Notes under the pieces: generated by a model
The model's database searches: none
What the model saw: the letters and a program-made list of their open reading frames with translations, nothing else
What the model was told of the DNA's origin: nothing
Shown: piece after piece, positions 35,350 through 45,740 of the stretch
Layout of the letters: each line of letters begins with the position of its first letter
How positions within the stretch are numbered: position 1 is the first letter of the stretch
Made by a program: the position numbers and the translations under genes
Assembly (NCBI RefSeq): GCF_018446385.1
Contig: NC_056000.1
Span: 55,832,722 to 55,896,721, forward strand
Direction: 5' to 3'
Source: Zingiber officinale
Taxonomy: Eukaryota; Streptophyta; Magnoliopsida; Zingiberales; Zingiberaceae
DNA: 64,000 nt

Positions 35350-36640
35350 CAATGCGTCGGTAAATTTTCTTTTCTTTCTTAATTTTTTTAAAATTATTTT
35401 ATTTTAGTCATTTATGCTTAGTCTAGTTTTCTTTGATAAATTAGAAAACGTTCTAATCTTAGTGTTGGACCCTCTACTGCTAGTACTGACCCTATGTTTC
35501 CTACTGAGAAAATTAGGATTAGGTTTGCCACCACTATCTTTGTCTATATGAACTAGGTGTCTAGATAGACAGTTTTTTATGCGTTCATGTATTCTTGTTG
35601 TAGAAATCATTGACTACTACAGTTTGCAGTGTCTGGTTTACTGTACCAATTTAGTTAACATAGGTTTATGTGTTGAACTGTACAACAACCTAATTAGAAT
35701 AGATGACCTTACATACACCACTAGGGTAGCTGGTACTGATATCACGCTATCCCCTACTGTCATCTGGATCTTTCTAGGATTACGTCCATCTGCATGAACT
35801 TTTAAGTGCTAGCCCTCTAGGGATCCACCATTTGGTGATCTATACTCACACATTACACTTGATGAGATCTATTTTTTTTTTTTTTTTGGAGCGAGTATCC
35901 ACAGTTACCCTATTTAGGTCAGTCTCTCTTAGAGTCCAGGACTATGACCTTTATAGGGTCTTAGTCTCTTGCATTTTGTCGTTGACCACTCACGACATCG
36001 CGATGATGCGTCCCTTTCACTCATTTTTACTATATGTCTTCTGTCATAGATTAGATATATATATTAGTTTACATATTTTTCATGTCATTCTTTACTCAGC
36101 TGGACTCATCACCAGCAGATGAGTTCACATGCCCTATTGCCACATCTTGACCGCATACATTACCTCTTTAGGTATTGATGTCACCAAAGGTTATGTCAAA
36201 TCCCTGACTAAGTTTGACATGATAGGATCTAGGAACTTTTCTTTAGATGGTATTCATACAGATGATGAGGGCATATTGTCCTGGTGGAGGAGGGCCCAGC
36301 ACCAGCTTGACCTGGACGTGGAGCCACAGTCAGATGCAAAGGGGGAGGAGGCAGAGGTGGATGAGTTCATGGTTGCGCTTTTTGGCGATCCCCCTGTAGC
36401 ACGCCCCTCGCACTCTAGCTGACCGAGTCACCGGCCTAGAGTCAATTGTGACTAGCCTTCGGCAGGATGTCACCAATCTTCAACAGGACATGCAGCAGGA
36501 GATTTCTGATCTTGGATGGGACATACGGCAGGAGATTTTAGATCTTGGGCGGGACATGCGCAGCATGTCTCCGATCTTCGACGGGACCTGTCCAGCTCTC
36601 ATGAGGATGATCAGACTCGTCACACTGATCTGATAGAGAT
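35350..36640 (+). pseudogene. Envelope-like third ORF of the SIRE-type element (plant transposon domain)
   Basis: Decayed coding text in shifting frames: TDPMFPTEKIRIRFATTIF near 35490; VELYNNLIRIDDLTYTTRVA and SPTVIWIFLGLRPSA in 35579-35797; RPFHSFLLYVF near 36010; MPYCHILTAYITSLGIDVTK then SWWRRAQHQLDLDVEPQSD in 36129-36422. A one-base frame change leads into a C-terminal heptad-rich segment, LRQDVTNLQQDMQQEISDLG, at 36448-36560. A third ORF after pol, with a C-terminal coiled coil, is known in SIRE elements. The middle part resembles the 'putative plant transposon protein' domain as I remember it. Its function is unproven in any element. Several stops and frameshifts make it inactive here. 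Confidence 0.68.
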
Positions 36641-37381
36641 GTTGTACTCTCTGGGTTCGAGACCACCCTCCTCATCATCACAGTAGATTAGGTTACTATT
36701 GTCTACTTGTATTTGCCTTGATTATTGTTACTATGCATTGTACATTTTTGACTTACTATTTACAGTCAGTTTTTCTCAGTTTATTTGTTATAATTAGGAA
36801 TGTGCTTAATAGACTAGGACTCTTAATTTCAAATTACTTTAAAAAATTATTTTTAAAAATTCTAAGATAAAATTCTTTATTAGATTTTGAAAATAATTTT
36901 AAATTTTCTAATCTTTAAAGTTATTTTTTACAAAAACTTAGAATTATCAAATTTTTGTATCTTTTGAAAATCTTATATTTTGAAAACTGTGTAGATTTGG
37001 ACAACAATTTCGAAATCACCTTATTTTTTAAAATCCTGACATAAAGTTTTTACTTTTAAAAATCACTTTACAAGATGTCTTTAAAGATTTTTTTCAAGTT
37101 AATTAACTTATTTTCTAAGCTGTTTTTAACTCCCCCAAGTAATCCTGAAAATTTTCTATTGTCAAAGTTTTTTTTTGTTACTTAGCAAAAAAATTTTCCA
37201 TGTATTGGCTATTCCTATTTTTTTTATTAATGTCAAAGGGGGAGGATTAGGTGGATTAAGTTAGCAAAATACCAAGCATAATGTCAAAACAAGACTAACT
37301 TAAAAATCATGTCATTTATTTTTGCATATTATTTTTTTCCTAACTTAACCCAGGTTGTCATTGCATCAAAAAGGGGGAGAT
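36641..37381 (+). other. AT-rich 3' spacer and polypurine tract
   Basis: About 740 bp of AT-rich noncoding sequence ending in AAAAAGGGGGAGAT at 37368-37381. The tract primes plus-strand synthesis and marks the 3' LTR boundary. Confidence 0.8.
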
Positions 37382-38490
37382 TATTGGTGTAGGTTGTACT
37401 AACAATCTAACTCAGGTTTGATAAATGACAAAGTAAGTTAAGTTAGGTTTAATGTGATCTAACGATTTAACTAAGTGTGCAGGAGAAGTCCAGATAGGTC
37501 GACAGGCTGACCGGATATTTGGTAAGAAATCCAGCTAGGTCGACGGGCTGACTGAATAGCTGGTATGAAGTCCAGATAGGTCGACAGGCTGACCGGATAT
37601 CTGGTACGAAGTCCAGTTTGGTCAACGGGCCTACTAGATAGCTAGCATGAAGTCCAGACAAGTTGACGGGTTGACTGGATGTCTGGCAAAGCGGTAAGTT
37701 AAGGTAAGTCATTGGAGGAGAGTAACTTGGTGAGGGCACATTCCCTATTTGAGGGAACAGTAGGCGTCAATCCAACTTAGATCCATTTGGAAAATCTAAG
37801 TGGATATCTTGACTACATTCTGATCTCGAGGAGACAGAATCTAATTACTGCTCTTGATTATAATTGTGCTAACACTTGTTTTCCATGGTAATATAAGTTT
37901 TATTGTCTCGGACTAACTTCATTTTGCAGAAAATAAATGCTACTGGAAAAGTTGGTATGGTCGCCCGGAAGCGATCCAGGCGCTCGGAATGCCCAAAATC
38001 AATCTTGTTGCCAGCTTGAAGCATGTTGATTGGATGGTTGACGTCACGGTCCAGGTGCCTGGAAGGGATCTAGACACTCGAAACTTCCTATATAAGCAGC
38101 CTTCCACCAGGAGCACAAAAAACACAACTTCTCTATGCAACTGTTTTCTTGCGCACTGCTCCAAAGATGCTCATGTGACGCTGTGAAGCTTCTCCGACAA
38201 CCTGCGACTCAGTTTTTATTTTCCTTATTGTCAGTAACTTTATTTTATAGTTCTTGTACTTATTGTGTAACTCTTTTGCAAACTATTAGTGGATTACCCA
38301 ACGAAAGTACTCTCACATGCGGGCCTTGGAGTAGGAGTCGACGAAGACTCCGAACCAAGTAAAACTTGGTGTGTTAGCATTGTTTTCATTATTAGTTTCC
38401 GCTGCGTACTTTGACTCGATAATGATTTTTCAACGATCGCTATTTATCCCCCCCCCCCTCTCCTAGCGTTCTTTTTCTTTTCGATCCAAT
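37382..38490 (+). repeat. Inner SIRE-type element 3' LTR
   Basis: Starts TATTGGTGTAGGTTG (TG changed to TA; compare TGTTGATGCAG in the solo LTR at 16333) and ends CGATCCAAT. It has five degenerate AAGTCCAG..AGGTCGACGGGCTGAC repeats at 37485-37690, a GC-rich block and TATATAAG near 38092, and a C-run near 38450. The outer gag resumes right after it on the minus strand. Confidence 0.85.
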
Positions 38491-38499
38491 TGTAAGCAT

Positions 38500-39567
38500 A
38501 CCTCACTTATCAGATTTGCTCTAAAGTTTGTTTCTTCTCCCTTGCTGCAGCTTTCTTTTGAGGAGCCCCCTCTTCGTTTATACTCTCCTCCTAGTGACTT
38601 TCCATCAGCGGAAGTCCAACGTACTCCTCCAAATTAGATTCTGATGATGACTCGTCCCAAGTCGCCTTTAAGATCTTGTGTTTTGTTGTGCTTGGTCTTT
38701 TCTTGTTGTCCTTCTTTTTCAACTTTGGGCAGTCCTCCTTGATGTGTCCCTCTTCATTGCAGTTATAGTAGCTTATCTTCCTTGCTCTTCTTTTCTTCAC
38801 CTGCACTTGATTAAATTTATTACATCTAATTTTTTAAAAAAATTTCCTTACCATATATGTTGCTTCGTCATTGTTGAGAGAAGTGTCGGCGTCTGATTCA
38901 TCATTTTTGGTTTTTAGAGCAATATTATTTGATTTTTTATTTCTCGAGTATCTACACAATGAGACTCGTGAAGTTCAAACGTAGAAGATAAACTTTCAAG
39001 CGTACTTTCCTAGAGGTCCTTAGAGATGTAGTAAGTATCTACTAAGGCTAACCACTTTTGAGTTCTCGGAAAGACGCTAAGTGTGTACCTTAGAGAGTCA
39101 CGATTTGTTACCTTTTTTCCGAGGTTGTTGAGTTGGGTGATCAGATCTTTGATCCTTGCATAGAGTTGGGCTACCTTTTCTCCCTTGTTCATCCGGAGGT
39201 TCGTCAGTTGGCTTCGGATGATGTCCTACTTTGGTAGTTTAGCTTCCAAAGTACTTTTATGAAGTTCCAAGAATTTTTTCCAGAGATCTTTGACAGAGTC
39301 TTAGCTTCCGATCTAGTTAACCTCCTGAGACGGAAGAACACTAAGTAGATGAAACTCTGCTTTTCCATTAGCCACGAAGTCGGTTTGTTCCTTCTTCACC
39401 CATGTGTACTCTTCTTTCTCAGCTCCATGTTGATCCTTAAGTGTTACAAAACTATATTTTATAATTAATAAGATTTCAAAATCGGTCTTAAAGAATACCT
39501 CTATGTGCTTTTTCCATATTGCGAAATCTCCCTCAAATTTTGGCAGGTAGATACTGAATCCGGCCAT
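38500..39567 (-). pseudogene. Outer SIRE-type gag, minus strand
   Basis: The start region (39567-39313) reads MAGFSIYLPKFEGDFAIWKK, the capsid N-terminus. 39192-39010 holds KVAQLYARIKDLITQLNNLG and RYTLSVFPRTQKWLALVDTY. The knuckle CNEEGHIKEDC and KATWDESSSESNLEEYVGL follow at about 38770-38600. Frames are broken between these parts. It ends where the inner element is inserted. Confidence 0.85.
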
Positions 39568-39624
39568 TTCTTTTGCTTGGGATGGCGGTTAGTCCTTCTG
39601 AAGTGACCTAGCTTTGATACCAAT

Positions 39625-40588
39625 TGATGGTCTTATGTCGGCTGGTAAAAGGGAGTGAATTGCCCTGAAAAAATAAATAGACCTTTCTCATTGTTTTGAA
39701 ATAATTTAGACAAACACTTGTATAAAAAGACATAATAAACTAATTAATAAAAGAAAGAGGCATATAAATTTACTTGGTTTGCAATTAGAAAATTGTTAAT
39801 CCAAGACTATGAAAAACTTACTAGAATTTTCCTTTGGGCAAAGTAGTCTCTTGCAACATTAACAGCTCACAATTAGAGTAGTAGAATAGAAAATAAATTT
39901 GTGTACAAGTGATGATTTGAACTGTTGAGACCAAGGCTTTATTTATAACCTGCTGGTCGAATTTGACCGTTTACTAATGTGACAGCTCTAGGCACCTAGA
40001 AGGGCTCCAGGCTCCTAGGCATGGATAAAACTTTATCCATGCCACAACGGTTCGCAACGACTTGATCTAGATAAACCTTATCTGGTTCGAGCGCCCGGAC
40101 ATGGCTGACACATCACCACTCAGTAACGCGTCGAGGAGGTGCCCTGGGCTACCCCAGGGGGTCAGGGCGCCCAGACAATCTGGGTGCCTGGACTTGGTCC
40201 AAGCACGTGGACAATCAACATTGTGTTGACTATCTGGTTTCTACTCCATTCCAGTTTTGTTCGCTTGAGTGATTTCAATCATCCGGAATAGGGCACACCT
40301 GAACCTATTTTTCAGTCTTCTCAAGCAACTTTCTGCTCCGACTTCTTGTCCCTCGGAAATGCCACGTGCTTCCTTCTCGTCCGTCAGCATACTCTTTCGT
40401 AGCACCTCGTCCCTCGGACATACCGAGCCCGTCAACTCTCTCCCGTGTCATCCTTCTCGCTAGCTGTGTCTTTTGCTCTACTTCTTTGCTCCTAAGTTCC
40501 TTATACACACTTAGACATAAGGCATCAAACACATATAGGACCTAACTTAACTCAATTGACCACATCAAACTATCTCGAGGTATTTATA
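39625..40588 (-). repeat. Outer SIRE-type element 5' LTR
   Basis: 964 bp. On the minus strand it ends GACCATCA and is followed by TTGGTATCAAAGC, a variant tRNA-Met primer site. At its other end the plus strand reads GGTATTTATA where the sister LTR has GGTATCTACA. It holds a GGGCGCCC palindrome at 40165-40172 and a TATA in minus orientation near 39950. Confidence 0.86.
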
Positions 40589-40593
40589 GTTTT

Positions 40594-43072
40594 TTACATG
40601 ATGTCCTATATGATCCTGAGATTCAACAGAATCTGGTTTCTGTTAATAATCTTCTTGATTTTGGTTATTATATAAACTTTTATAGTCGTTGTGTGAAATG
40701 GAGAATTAACTTTGTGTTAATAGGATATGGTTATATACCGGATGGTTTCATGGTTCTTGATATAGAACCAGATATTAATTATGACAATAATGGTTGTTTT
40801 TTAAATATTGCTCTTACTAGTGATGATGATATTAATGATGAAGTTTGGTATGCTAGACTAGAACATATAAGACAAGAACAAATGAATAGATTAGCTAAAA
40901 AGGGTCCACTCAGCACTCATGCTAAAGTTAACTTGTTTATATGTAAGCATTGTCTTGTTGGAAAAGCAACTAGGAAATCATTTAGTAAAGTTATTAGAGT
41001 TGAATCACCATTGTAATTAATTTATTCAGATATTTATGGTCTAATGAATGTGAAGGCTAGAAATGGAAGTTCATATTCCATTACATTTATTGATGACTTC
41101 ATACGATTTGGTCATGTGTATTTGATTTTTTATAAATTTGAAGTATTAGATTGCTTCAAATGTTATTTGAACGAAGTTGAGAATCAATTGGAACATAAGG
41201 TTAAAACCTTATACATTGACTGTGGAAGTAAATATTTATCTGATTAGTTTAAGACAATATGTAATGATAAAAGGAATTATTAGAGAGCTCACTATCCATG
41301 GAACTCCATAGCAAAATGGGGTTGATGAAAGAAGAAATCATACTCTTCGAGATATGATTAGGTCTATGATGGCTCAAGCTAATTTGTCAATTTCCTATTG
41401 GGAAGATTTGTTATTAGCTGCAACTTATATACTAAACCAAGTGCCTTCTAAATATGTTCCATCTACTCTATATGAATGTTGGACAGACAGAAAACTAGAT
41501 TTAAGTAATCTGAGACCTTGGGAGTTAGCTACCTACATTCATGATAAGGCTCACAAATATAAAAAATTAGGACTCGGAGGTAAGAAGTGTATCTTTATAA
41601 GGTATTCTAAGACTTCTAAGGGTTATGTCTTCATTGGTGAGCAACAAGATGACATCATCTCTAAAATAGAGTCAAGAGATGCTACTTTCTTGAAACTGAG
41701 TTCCCAACAAAAGGTGAAGTTAATAAAACAATTCTTTTATTTAAAATAGAAGAAGAGAATAATGTTCCTTTATCAACAAATTAGGAATCATTAGAGATAC
41801 TTGAATCTAGTCAACCTAGTGAGAGTAATTTATTAAGTCATAAGTTAACTTCTCAACAACCTAACTTACGAAAAAGTGTTCGTAAGATTAAACCTTGAAA
41901 ATGATTTGATATTGAGAATGAGGCTTTAATAACACTCTCAGTTGACGACGATGAACCTCGAACGGTTGAGGAAGCATTAAGATGCTCAGTTAGAGAAAAA
42001 ATAGAAAGTTGCGATGGATGAGGAAATGGAGTCAATGAGAAAGAATCAAGTTTGAGATTTAGTCGATCTTCCTCTGGACCGAAAGGTTATTGGGAATAAG
42101 TAGATTTTCAAAATCAAGAGGAAAGCAGATAGATTGATTAATCGATACAGAGCTCGACTAGTTACAAAAGGATATACACAAATGGAGGATATTGTTTTTG
42201 AAGAGAAGTTGAGTACATCTTAGGAGTGAAGATCATGAAAGATCGATCAAAAAAACTTTTGGACTTATCTCAATATGCTTATATCATTAAAATACTACAA
42301 TACTTCAATATGTCGGATTGCAACATTGTATCCCAAGACTCCTAAAGAAATAGCTGAAATGAAGGAAAAATCATATGCCAGTGCTATTGGTAGTTTAATA
42401 TACATTATGTTGTGTACTCATCTGATATAAGCTATGTTATTGGCTTAGTTAGTCGTTTCCAGTCAAACCAAGGATCAAGATACTGGAAAGTAGTGAAAAG
42501 GATATTCATATATCTTAAAAGGATAATAGATTGTTGTATCTATTTTTGAGAATCTAAGATGAGCCTGAAGGGCTATATAGATGCAAATTGAGCGGGAGAC
42601 TTTGATAACAGAAAATCTATATCTGACTTCTTGCTAAATGATGATGTCATCTCATGGAATAGCAAGAAGCAAGCTTATGTAGCATTGTTGACAATGAAAG
42701 TTGTGTGGCTTGGCTTGTGTAGCCTTGTCAACAATAGAAGCTATATGGCTAGGCCTGTGTAGCCTTGTGGACAATGGAAGCTGTGTGACTTACGCAACGG
42801 ATGTGTAGAAAGCTGTCTCGTTGAGAAGGTTCCTAAAGCATCTAAAAATTGTTAAGGATAATGGGAGTCCTGTTATAGTGTATTGTGACAATCAAGCTGC
42901 TATAGCTTTTTCTAAAGATCCCAAATATCACAGCAAAGACAAGCATATAGAAATTAAGTATAATTTTGTAATATATATTGTTGACAAGAAAAAGATAGTT
43001 ATTGGGCACATCCCTACATGTAATATACTTGTAGATTTTTTTACTAAGTCATTGACTAAAGAGTCATTTTAA
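40594..43072 (+). pseudogene. Copia-D integrase, RT and RNase H remnant
   Basis: Resumes in the protease tail (FLHDVLYDPEIQQNLVSV) and continues into integrase: the HHCC region is weakened (WYARLEHIRQEQMNRLAK, CKHCLVGKATRKSF), then FIDDFIRFGHVYLI, DCGSKYLSD and MIRSMMAQANLSISYW. RT begins near 42090. Its catalytic core is deleted: at about 42208 the text jumps from the GYTQMEDIVFEE segment to YILGVKIMKDRS, so MDVK and YVDD are missing. RNase H ends with VYCDNQAAIAFSKDPKYHSK and the ILVDFFTKSL segment. Many stops and frameshifts. It is the oldest element in this stack. Confidence 0.85.
42676..42793 (+). repeat. Three tandem ~40-bp copies in Copia-D RNase H
   Basis: Three imperfect copies built on GTAGCCTTGT.NACAATGGAAGCTGTGTGGCTTGG-like sequence lie end to end. 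They derive from the 'STMEAEYVA' part of RNase H, so the domain was expanded after inactivation. Confidence 0.75.
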
Positions 43073-43401
43073 GGATATGAGAAGTTTTTGTTACTTCGTA
43101 AAATGTAACATGTTGTAAAATATCATGATCTATTCAGTGTATATGTTATTACATTTTGGATTAAAGTCTCGATGAGCATGTTGGCAGATTGAGATTGGTC
43201 CACTCACATGGGCAATCATCTCTATTTGTTAAGTATAAATAGTGGTAAGATCGTTACTTATATGACAACTTATTTAGCTGTAAATAGAGACATATCTATA
43301 AGTTAAGGTCGCCTTGATAATTATGTCAAGATGAGATCATTTATGTAATGATCGGAGTAAATGATCCACCATTTACTGAATCTTCTTAAGGTCAAATTGA
43401 A
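43073..43401 (+). other. Copia-D 3' noncoding sequence
   Basis: Sequence after the RNase H stop. AGATTGAGATTGG near 43187 may be a decayed polypurine region. No copy of the 365-bp LTR was found. Confidence 0.45.
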
Positions 43402-43421
43402 ATTCATATATTGAATTCAGG

Positions 43422-43543
43422 TGGCAAAAGACGAATACGCTCGCCCCCAGCGCCCCCGCCAACCTGTCCCAAAGCCATTACGGAGGAGATAAATCACGAG
43501 TGGCTACTAGCCTTTGGAATACTGATTAGCACATAAAGGAAGC
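43422..43543 (-). mobile_element. 5'-truncated tRNA-derived SINE
   Basis: 122 bp flanked by an exact 20-bp direct repeat, attcatatattgaattcagg, at 43402-43421 and 43544-43563. The body shares ATACGCTCGCCCCCA-like and ACTAGCCTTTGGAAT sequence with the full SINE at 54152-54356 but lacks its tRNA-like head. Long target duplications and 5' truncation are hallmarks of LINE-driven insertion. Confidence 0.88.
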
Positions 43544-43563
43544 ATTCATATATTGAATTCAGG

Positions 43564-45740
43564 ATTAGACATTAGATATATCTAGATCGAAATGTATACG
43601 ATGTTAAATTTTAAGAAAAGCATACACTCTTTTTAGTAAAGAGAATAATATCGTAGCATGTGCTTCATACCACGTGTTATGACGACAATAAGGGTAGTAG
43701 GAGAATGAATCCCTGCTTCTCTATTTTGTGCACACAAACGAACCCCACACAGAGATCACATACACGGGACGAGCCCTTTCCCTTTGACCTTGCACAGACT
43801 TTGCACACAGCTTATCTCTCCTTTTTTTTCCTTTTCTTGGGCCTTGGATGCAACTTTTATAAGAGGAAGATGACTCTTCCTCTTCCTCATTAATGGGGAA
43901 ATTTGAATGGGCTAGAAGATGAAGAGGAAGGGGTGCCCGAATGGATAATGGTTGGCTGAATATAAGCTAAGTGTCTTAATATAGGCGGGGAGCAATAGAC
44001 CCTTTTTGGTCCACCCGGTACATAGGTTGGTCGTTCTTACATTGAGGGTCTTAACGTTGAGCAAGGAGCCAAGCCCGATTGAGAGTGACCTTCTGACTGA
44101 CTATCATCTCCTTTTGACTTTGACTACTTCATTACCTGACTTTGACTGTCACATCATACTTGGATCCGCTCGTAACATCCATATCACATGATTTAGTACA
44201 AGGTCGAATAATATGTTAGCATTTCGTAAACGGTAATTGTCTATATGTTAAAGTTACGATGAGTATAACAAAATAATAATAATAATAAATATAGAAAAAT
44301 AACTGATAGCTAACCCAAGTATTTAAATGAATCAGACCCCTAACGATCCGTTCAGTGGATCGAGCTTGAAATTCTCACTAAAAGATCCTTTATCAGAGGT
44401 AGAGAAGTAATATGAAAATGAAAGTTTAAAGAAGATGTACCATAGGAGCCTCAAAAGCCTTAAAATGAGCTTTTAGGATTGACTATTTATTCGGTATGAG
44501 TTGTGCATTTGAGATCTCTTTACCCCTATTTATAGTAGCAAGAGTGCATTCAAATAGCAGATTCTACGGGTCATCCGATATTATAAGTGATGGTATACTT
44601 GTCATATGAAGTCGCGGGGTCGAACTGTAAGATTGTCGGAGCGTAAATCTCCGAACCCTGTGTAACTCACCCCACCATCACTTGTCCTCTTGACTATCAT
44701 GATTTATCTTCTTCGTAATGACCTGAGGTCGGGTGCAACGGAGACGATCAATTTCGCCTTTTTATCACACAAGAGCACATTCAAATAGCACTCATAGGCA
44801 TAGTGCAGCGGTTAAGATATAATAGAGATAAATCGAATGCCACGACAAGCATAGTGCAATGGTTAAGACATAATGAAAATAAATCAAATGTCACGGTTGG
44901 ATCCTGTACTATGACTGTGCTAACGTTGAAAATTTCATGAGTTTGTCTTCACGAGCAGAGTACCGATTGACAATGGACAGTCTTGATAAAGATCGTGAGG
45001 ATCAGCTTCTGACGACTTGCTACAGTACTTGCATGATTTACATTTGGAGACTGGTGGAAAACTTGACACTTCGATCATAAAAAAAACGCATTCAAATGAA
45101 GGATAAGAAAACTTATTTTTGATAGCTCCTGATTGAATTGACTCGACTATAATTCGGATAAGAAAATTTTATCGGCCAATTGCTAATATCCAATCACTTC
45201 AATCTGCATGCATCCATTCGACACAAATCTTATTCAGTCGACCCAATTGCTTTGGATCAATTGAATCGGATGAAATTATAAGCTAATCCGCAAACAACTG
45301 TCGTACTTTGTCCACTCAACAAGGTTCCAATCAACTCAAAATTTTATTCAATGGACTGAAACTATTCTAGTCGACTCAACTAGCCTCTATAGCAACCTTA
45401 TCCAAGGGTAGGCCAAGTTGGTCATATCAAAGGTCCTAAATAGTTTGGATAAAACTTATATATTCTGAAACATCTACTAGATTGATCTCGAAATCTAGGA
45501 GTTTGGTCGCATGACACATTGATCGCACAGCAGGGAGATACAGTATGAAACATTCGCCCATTCGGCTCATTGCCGATTACACGAAGAGATGGAGGTGAAA
45601 GTGATGAGAAATTTACAGGCAAGATGATGTGAGTTGAAATGAGAATGCTGAAAAACATTTCTACTCTCACAAACTTGTTCCATGTGATGAGAAATCAATG
45701 CTATAGCAAGAGATGAAAAGGGACCAAATGATGTTTTGAT
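43564..45740. other. Intergenic region before the plastid-protein gene
   Basis: 2.2 kb between the repeat zone and the 3' end of the plastid-protein gene. Short open frames at 43660-43893, 44006-44191 and 45422-45670 show no domain. It contains the duplicated tRNA-like head at 44800-44904. The rest is unassigned. Confidence 0.55.
44800..44904 (+). repeat. Two tandem tRNA-like (pol III box A) heads
   Basis: ATAGTGCAGCGGTTAAGA at about 44800 and ATAGTGCAATGGTTAAGA at about 44851, 51 bp apart. TAGTGCAATGG fits the box A pattern TRGYNNANNGG, and GGTTGGATCC at 44895-44904 resembles box B. Probably a decayed SINE with a duplicated head. No cloverleaf is complete enough for a tRNA gene. Confidence 0.4.

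Larger units (their letters stand above)
29080..38490 (+). mobile_element. Inner SIRE-type Ty1-copia element, plus strand, pol missing
   Basis: Truncated 5' LTR (about 29080-29325), primer site 29328, gag 29599-33066 (split by a solo LTR), a short gag-pol spacer, an A/T-only array, an envelope-like ORF at 35350-36640, the tract AAAAAGGGGGAGAT and a 3' LTR (37382 to about 38490). Protease, integrase, RT and RNase H were not found. It lies inside the minus-strand SIRE-type element. Confidence 0.83.
28114..40588 (-). mobile_element. Outer SIRE-type Ty1-copia element, minus strand
   Basis: LTRs at 39625-40588 (5') and 28114-28970 (3'), primer site on the minus strand at 39611-39623, gag remnant 38500-39567, and a polypurine tract (minus strand AAAAGGGAGAGAG) at 28971-28983. 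It is flanked by gtttt at 28109-28113 and 40589-40593. Most of its pol is absent. A plus-strand SIRE-type element occupies about 29080-38490 of its interior. Confidence 0.85.
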
